Shown: in pieces, positions 5,895-9,624 of the stretch
How the letters are laid out: each line of letters starts with the position of its first letter
Position numbering within the stretch: position 1 is the first letter of the stretch
Source: an uncultured Clostridia bacterium
GTDB taxonomy: Bacteria; Bacillota; Clostridia; Christensenellales; Borkfalkiaceae
Reading direction: 5' to 3'
Assembly: GCA_947629605.1 (NCBI GenBank)
Contig: CANREK010000039.1
Coordinates: 1 to 9,624, forward strand
DNA length: 9,624 nt
Program-made: the position numbers and the translations under genes
The notes under the pieces: generated by a model
Seen by the model: the letters and a program-made list of their open reading frames with translations, nothing else
Databases searched by the model: none
Told to the model about the DNA's origin: nothing

Positions 5895-7319
5895 TCACAT
5901 CTCTGCCGTGCGGCAGAAATAGCGGTAGGTGTCATCCCTGCCGCACTCCCGCATGCCCGCGGCGAGCAGCATCTTCCCCGAGCGAACGTTTTGGAGGAAG
6001 CACTTGGCCTCGACCCGCGCGAGATTGAGCTTGGAAAAGCCGTATTCCGTATACGCCGTGACGGCCTCTTTGGCATAGCCGCGGCCCTCGTGTTCGCCCA
6101 AGAGCCGCACGCCGATCTCCGCTTCCTCGTGATAGCCGAAGCGGTGCAGCACGACCTCGCCCAAGAGCTCGCCGCTCTCTTTGAGATAGATCCCGAGGGG
6201 CATCTCCGCGCGGTGGTGAAAATCTTCCCGCGCAGACTGCAAAAAATAAGACTTATGTGCGATTTCAGGCATGTCGGTCCTGTAATCGTAGCCCCAATAT
6301 TTGTTCCGCTCGACGTCGGAGGCGAGGCGGAAGTAGGCCTCTTCATCCTCGTCGGCGACGGGGCGAAGCACCAGCCGCTCGGTCTCGATCTCGGGCAGTT
6401 TTTGGACCGCGTCGATGGCCCTTTCGGGAAAAATATTATACTTATCGACGATTTCACAGGGGAGATACTGCAATTTGGACTTCCGCAGACCGAGGTCGCC
6501 CGCGTCGTCCATGCGGTTGATGAAGGCGACGTTTTCCCCAAAGGCGAGGGCAAATTCCTGCGCGATCGCGGGGTAGGCGCCCTCATAGCCGCGCAGCGCC
6601 TTTTCGATGTGGATGATGAGCATGTCGCCGCACTTCTCCCCCGCCGAAAAGGCGACGATCTTGCCATCGGCTTCGAGGATCCCCGCGGGCATGCCGAACT
6701 CCCCGAGGTGGGGCAAGATCGCATATACCTCGGCGATTTCCTCGTCGGCGATGCGGTTTCCCTTTTCGAGCTGCACGCCCTCGTACTCCTTCAAAAAGGC
6801 AACGACGCGTGGCTCATCTTCCGCCGAATAGGGCCGAAATGACCACATGGGGTAGGTTTTTCGGAATTTATTGACGTGATTCCGCTGCCCCGCATGCCTC
6901 TTCCCGGGGTACGTTTTGAAGTCCTCGGCGGCGTAGAGATAGTCCCGCCAGCGACGGTTATCGGACACGGTGACGCCCACGCCGTACCGCTCCACGAGCG
7001 CCGCAAGACGACATTTCGGCACATTCGTGAAGTGGAGCTTCATGTCGTTGTCGCGGCAGAACTTCTCGATCTCGGCGATCGCTTCCTCCTCTGCCGCCTC
7101 GTTCCCCGAGAGCGAGATGGGGTAATAAAAATAGTATTTGCCGACATAGAGCTCGCGCAGAATGAGACAGTCGCCGAAAAAGGCGTAGTCGGGCGCGAGC
7201 GTCTTGTTCCACATGAATTGAAAGCCGACGGAGTAGTCGGCGATGTGCGTCGACTGCACCCGAAACCAAGGCGCGAGAGTGAGCACATCTTCCTTTTGGG
7301 TATGATTGAATTTCAGCAT
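5895..7319 (-). CDS. DUF2156-GNAT two-domain acyltransferase-like protein
   Basis: This 474-aa soluble protein has no signal peptide or membrane segment. Residues 1 to about 300 resemble DUF2156 (the fold of the C-terminal domain of phosphatidylglycerol lysyltransferases, itself a double-GNAT relative). The visible hallmarks are SVGFQFMW (30-37), YYFYYP (62-67), RWRDYLY (123-129) and GKRHAGQRNHVNKF (139-152). Residues 311-474 are a RimJ/RimL-like GNAT domain: ETERLVLRP opens it, EIGVRLLGEHEGRGYAKEA (401-419) gives the acetyl-CoA loop (E-H-E-G-R-G in place of Q/R-x-x-G-x-G), and LNLARVEAKC and NVRSGKML follow. The likely reaction is transfer of an acyl or aminoacyl group, but the substrate is unknown. 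It starts 47 nt after spo0J, with no clear ribosome-binding site near the ATG. The ATG is preferred because the N-terminus (MLKFNHTQKED) fits DUF2156 starts; a GTG at 7286 with AAGGA upstream is an alternative. It has no evident link to partitioning. Confidence 0.85.
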   Translation of the reverse strand: MLKFNHTQKEDVLTLAPWFRVQSTHIADYSVGFQFMWNKTLAPDYAFFGDCLILRELYVGKYYFYYPISLSGNEAAEEEAIAEIEKFCRDNDMKLHFTNVPKCRLAALVERYGVGVTVSDNRRWRDYLYAAEDFKTYPGKRHAGQRNHVNKFRKTYPMWSFRPYSAEDEPRVVAFLKEYEGVQLEKGNRIADEEIAEVYAILPHLGEFGMPAGILEADGKIVAFSAGEKCGDMLIIHIEKALRGYEGAYPAIAQEFALAFGENVAFINRMDDAGDLGLRKSKLQYLPCEIVDKYNIFPERAIDAVQKLPEIETERLVLRPVADEDEEAYFRLASDVERNKYWGYDYRTDMPEIAHKSYFLQSAREDFHHRAEMPLGIYLKESGELLGEVVLHRFGYHEEAEIGVRLLGEHEGRGYAKEAVTAYTEYGFSKLNLARVEAKCFLQNVRSGKMLLAAGMRECGRDDTYRYFCRTAEM

Positions 7320-7366
7320 ATAAGTGCGATATTTTTGCCTTTTTGCCCATTTTTATGGGGCGAAAT

Positions 7367-8248
7367 TCACTCCATTCTGTTCAAAATATCGAGTATTTCA
7401 GAGAGCCTGTCGAGGTCGTCGCGGGAGTAATAATCGATGTAGATCCTGCCCTTTTTCTCGGTCCCGATGAGGGAAACTTTGGTCTTGAAGGTGCTCCGCA
7501 TGCGCTCGACGAGGTTTTTGAGCTCGACATTCGCAAGGGCCATCTTTCTCTCGTTCTCCTTGGCGAGGACCTCGGGGGGATTGAGGTGCTGTTTGACGGC
7601 GCGTTCCATCTCGCGGACCGACCAGCCCTGCTTGACGCATTCCTGTGCCAGCGCCGACTGTTCATCCTTGGGCACGGGAACGAGCGTCCGCGCGTGGCCC
7701 GAGGAGAGCTTCCCCTCTCTCACGAGCGTGATGACGTCATCGTCAAGCGTCAGAAGGCGGAGCGTGTTCGCGATCGCGGGGCGGGATTTGCCCAGCCGCT
7801 CGGCGAGCACTTCCTGCGTCAGACTGTACTCCTCCATGAGGCGCTTCATGCCGTAAGCCGCTTCGATGGGGTTGAGATCCTCACGCTGCAAGTTCTCGAT
7901 GAGGGAGATCTCCTGCACTTCCTTTTCCGTGTAGTTGCGGATGATGACGGGCATGCGTTCGAGCCCGGCCATCTTGGCGGCACGGTAGCGGCGTTCGCCC
8001 GCGATGATCATGTATTTGCCGTTTTCGCCGCGGTTAACGACGATCGGACTGATGATGCCGTGCTCACGGATGGAATTCGCGAGATCGTTCATCGCATTTT
8101 CGTCAAAGGATTTACGGGGCTGGTCGGGATTGGGGTAGAGGTCATCGACCAAAACTTCCGTGACACCGGCGTCCCCTCTTGCGTGCTCGTACGCCTCTTC
8201 TGTATCATTGAACAGCGCGGAAAGTCCGCGTCCTAAACCTTTCGCCAT
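7367..8248 (-). CDS. spo0J: Chromosome partitioning protein ParB/Spo0J
   Basis: This 293-aa protein is the CTP-dependent DNA clamp that loads at parS sites near the replication origin and recruits SMC and ParA. The N-terminal tail MAKGLGRGLSALF matches the segment that stimulates the ParA ATPase. The ParB/Srx domain spans about 30-125, with the CTP-binding motif GERRYRA (84-90) and ENLQREDLNPIEAA (118-131). The helix-turn-helix for parS recognition lies at about 142-168 (LTQEVLAERLGKSRPAIANT). A charged linker and a C-terminal dimerisation segment (about 240-293) complete the family architecture at normal length. The ATG has AAGGAG at 8258-8263, 9 nt upstream. The gene starts one nucleotide after the soj stop codon, so the two are a single transcriptional unit. 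All key motifs appear intact. Confidence 0.97.
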   Translation of the reverse strand: MAKGLGRGLSALFNDTEEAYEHARGDAGVTEVLVDDLYPNPDQPRKSFDENAMNDLANSIREHGIISPIVVNRGENGKYMIIAGERRYRAAKMAGLERMPVIIRNYTEKEVQEISLIENLQREDLNPIEAAYGMKRLMEEYSLTQEVLAERLGKSRPAIANTLRLLTLDDDVITLVREGKLSSGHARTLVPVPKDEQSALAQECVKQGWSVREMERAVKQHLNPPEVLAKENERKMALANVELKNLVERMRSTFKTKVSLIGTEKKGRIYIDYYSRDDLDRLSEILDILNRME

Positions 8249-8249
8249 A

Positions 8250-9029
8250 TTATTCTTCTCCTTTTTCTTCGGTTTTTGCTAAGAATTCTTCCGTCAGAGC
8301 GCAGTAGGCCTTAGCACCCATGCACTTGGGGTCGTGCAACATGATAGGCTTGCCGTGGCTCGGCGCCTCGGAAAGGCGGATGTTGCGGGGAATGATGACT
8401 TCATACAGGACTTTGCTGAAATACTTTTTGATCTCGGCGGAGATGTCCTTGGCGGCCTTTGACCTGCCGTCGTACATTGTGAGCACGATGCCGCTGACCT
8501 TGATGTCGCGGTTGAGGTGGGAGCGCACGAGCGAGATGGAGTTCATGAGCTGCGACAGCCCTTCAAGCGCATAATATTCGCTCTGAATGGGGATGATGAC
8601 GCCGTCTGCGCTCGCCAAGGCATTGATGGTGAGAAGTCCCAAGGAAGGCGGGCAGTCGATCATGATATAGTCGAACGAATTCTTGGCTTTGTCGAGCGCA
8701 TTGCGCAAGACCTTCTCCCGCCCCTTTTTATAGACGAGTTCCACCTCTGCGCCCGCCAAATCGATGTTTGCGGGAAGCAGTTTGAGACCTTCGACCTCGG
8801 TATCGACCACGTTGTCCGTGACGCTCTCCTCTTCGATGAGGACATTGTAGACGGATTTTTTGAGTTTGGACTTCTGGAAGCCGAGCCCCGTCGTCGCATT
8901 GCCCTGCGGATCGAGGTCAACGAGCAGAACTTTTTTGCCCATCATGGCAAGGTAGGCAGCCATATTCACGCAAGTCGTCGTCTTGCCGACCCCGCCCTTT
9001 TGATTGGAAAATGAGAAAATTTTGCCCAT
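8250..9029 (-). CDS. soj: Chromosome partitioning ATPase ParA/Soj
   Basis: This 259-aa deviant-Walker ATPase works with ParB/Spo0J in origin segregation and, in Bacillus, control of DnaA. The motifs are complete: KGGVGKTT at 11-18 with the signature lysine K11 and catalytic K16, VDLDPQGN at 37-44 (Walker A'), MIDCPPSLG at 123-131 (Walker B), and PRNIRLSEAPSHGKP at 214-228. The length matches chromosomal Soj, without the N-terminal helix-turn-helix of plasmid ParA types. The ATG at 9029 is chosen because AAGGAGG ends 7 nt upstream; a TTG two codons earlier (9035) lies too close to that site. The gene begins 2 nt after the ftsH stop codon, and its ribosome-binding site lies inside the last ftsH codons, which implies coupling. 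KGGVGKTT and the Soj-type signature at 214-228 argue against MinD. Confidence 0.97.
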   Translation of the reverse strand: MGKIFSFSNQKGGVGKTTTCVNMAAYLAMMGKKVLLVDLDPQGNATTGLGFQKSKLKKSVYNVLIEEESVTDNVVDTEVEGLKLLPANIDLAGAEVELVYKKGREKVLRNALDKAKNSFDYIMIDCPPSLGLLTINALASADGVIIPIQSEYYALEGLSQLMNSISLVRSHLNRDIKVSGIVLTMYDGRSKAAKDISAEIKKYFSKVLYEVIIPRNIRLSEAPSHGKPIMLHDPKCMGAKAYCALTEEFLAKTEEKGEE

Positions 9030-9031
9030 CG

Positions 9032-9624
9032 TCAATCCTCCTTGTCGCTCTCATCGGGCCCGACTTTTTGATCGGTCTCTTCTGATTTCGCCTCGGCCTC
9101 CGGCGCGGAGACATTTCCACCGAGTTCAATGACCGATTCGGGAGAATCTTCGGCATTTTCCTGTGAATTTTTGCTTGCGCTGTCCGAATTGATGCCGAAG
9201 GGGTGATCGGGAACGTCCTTGTCGTGCTGCTCCATATAGGCGAGGACTTCCTCATAGGAAGCGCCCTTCATGAGCATATCGACCTCGGCCGTGTAGATGG
9301 TCTCGCGTTCGACGAGCACCCGCGCCATATTGTCGAGAATGGACCTGTTTTCGAGCAGGAGCTTCTTTGCCCTCTGATACGCAGCCTCGACGATGGCCTT
9401 GACCTCTTCGTCGATGATGCCCGCGGTCTCCTCGGAGTAGGTATTCCTCTGCTCGAAGTCGCGGCCGAGGAACACGGGGCCGTCGTTGCCATAGGCGATC
9501 GGGCCCAAACGGGAACTCATGCCCCATTCCGTCACCATTTTCCGAGCCAGCTGTGTTACTTTTTGAATGTCGTTCGACGCACCCGCCGAAACGTCGTGAA
9601 TGACGATCTCTTCGGCCACGCGCC
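9032..9624 (-). CDS. ftsH: ATP-dependent zinc metalloprotease FtsH, C-terminal part (5' end off window)
   Basis: This is a membrane-anchored AAA+ protease that degrades misfolded membrane proteins and short-lived regulators. Only the C-terminal ~197 codons are present, and the reading frame stays open to the window edge. The visible part begins GGR-VAEEIV, the standard peptidase-domain motif after the HEXXH zinc site, which lies off window. SAGASNDIQK follows; its Asp (codon at about 9571-9569) corresponds to the third zinc ligand of FtsH. RKMVTEWGMSSRLGPIAY is also diagnostic. The helical tail of the peptidase domain runs to about MEQHDKD. The last ~60 residues are an acidic, Ser/Glu/Asp-rich low-complexity tail ending DESDKED, as is common in this family. 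The GTG at 9619 is an internal valine, not a start. The gene is followed directly by soj. Confidence 0.95.
   Translation of the reverse strand, partial: RVAEEIVIHDVSAGASNDIQKVTQLARKMVTEWGMSSRLGPIAYGNDGPVFLGRDFEQRNTYSEETAGIIDEEVKAIVEAAYQRAKKLLLENRSILDNMARVLVERETIYTAEVDMLMKGASYEEVLAYMEQHDKDVPDHPFGINSDSASKNSQENAEDSPESVIELGGNVSAPEAEAKSEETDQKVGPDESDKED
9037..9043 (-). promoter_or_regulatory. Ribosome-binding site that fixes the soj start
   Basis: AAGGAGG (complement of 9037-9043) lies inside the final codons of ftsH, 7 nt before the ATG at 9029. The alternative in-frame TTG at 9035 would leave only 1 nt of spacing, so the ATG is the better start. Termination of ftsH translation at 9034-9032 would deliver ribosomes directly onto this start. 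Confidence 0.85.

Noticed and set aside
7345..7361. Small hairpin CCCAT-TTTA-type between spo0J and the acyltransferase gene as a terminator
   Set aside because: Only 5 bp of stem (CCCAT/ATGGG), and in the leftward direction it is followed by A-rich sequence instead of a U run.
7367..9029. parS site (TGTTTCACGTGAAACA-like) inside or near the parAB genes
   Set aside because: I scanned by eye for the CACGTG core with TTTC/GAAA flanks and found none in the window; a near match with several mismatches could have been missed.
9029..9035. TTG at 9035 as the start of soj
   Set aside because: It leaves only 1 nt from AAGGAGG, while the ATG at 9029 has a 7-nt spacing and gives the standard MGKIFSFSNQKGG start.
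9617..9619. GTG at 9619 as a gene start
   Set aside because: It is the Val of the FtsH motif GGR-VAEEIV, and the frame is open to the window edge.
1..9624. CRISPR array, tRNA, rRNA, phage or defence genes
   Set aside because: No regularly spaced direct repeats, no cloverleaf-like sequence noticed, and every long minus-strand frame is accounted for by housekeeping or transport families.

Overview
This is a high-GC window (rough estimate mid-to-high 50s percent) with A+T-rich intergenic gaps. It looks like chromosomal DNA of a member of the Clostridia (Bacillota), possibly a Christensenellales-type gut lineage. The reasons are strong AAGGAGG ribosome-binding sites before most genes, an ftsH / soj / spo0J gene set, a lipoprotein-type sugar transporter without its own ATPase gene, and a GC-rich intergenic palindromic repeat. 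The taxonomic call is an inference and is weak below class level. All seven supported genes lie on the minus strand, so transcription runs from the right end to the left end.

Right block (9624 down to 5895): the 3' end of ftsH (membrane AAA+ protease, cut by the window edge), then soj/parA, spo0J/parB and a two-domain DUF2156-GNAT acyltransferase-like gene. The first three are packed 1-2 nt apart and the fourth follows after 47 nt, so they are probably co-transcribed. ParA and ParB form the chromosome partitioning pair: ParB is a CTP-dependent clamp loaded at parS, and ParA is a deviant-Walker ATPase. No parS site was found in the window.

Middle gap (5894-5517, 378 nt): a weak A/T-stem hairpin that may end the right block, a small cluster of GTGAA/TTCAC half-sites, and a convincing sigma-A promoter (TTGACA - 17 nt - TAAGAT with an extended -10 TGn). 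This is followed by a leader of about 218 nt that holds an intrinsic-terminator hairpin before the next gene. The layout suggests that the downstream transporter operon is controlled by conditional termination. This is the most interesting non-coding part of the window.

Left block (5516 down to 228): an ABC importer operon of the carbohydrate (CUT1, MalF/MalG-like) type. It has an unusually large lipoprotein substrate-binding protein (971 aa) and two permeases, each with a clear EAA loop. A perfect 26-nt palindrome sits between the binding-protein gene and the first permease gene. No ATP-binding subunit or sugar hydrolase gene is present, and the operon ends at a perfect-palindrome terminator (181-209), so a shared MsmX/MsiK-type ATPase encoded elsewhere is expected. 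The substrate is unknown.

Left edge (1-180): no gene. It holds a MITE-like inverted repeat of the widespread CATTCTGAG...GAAGAATC type, whose right end runs into a second hairpin followed by T residues that could terminate plus-strand transcription.

Most of the window is ordinary housekeeping and transport DNA. I see no defence island, CRISPR array, tRNA, rRNA or prophage gene.
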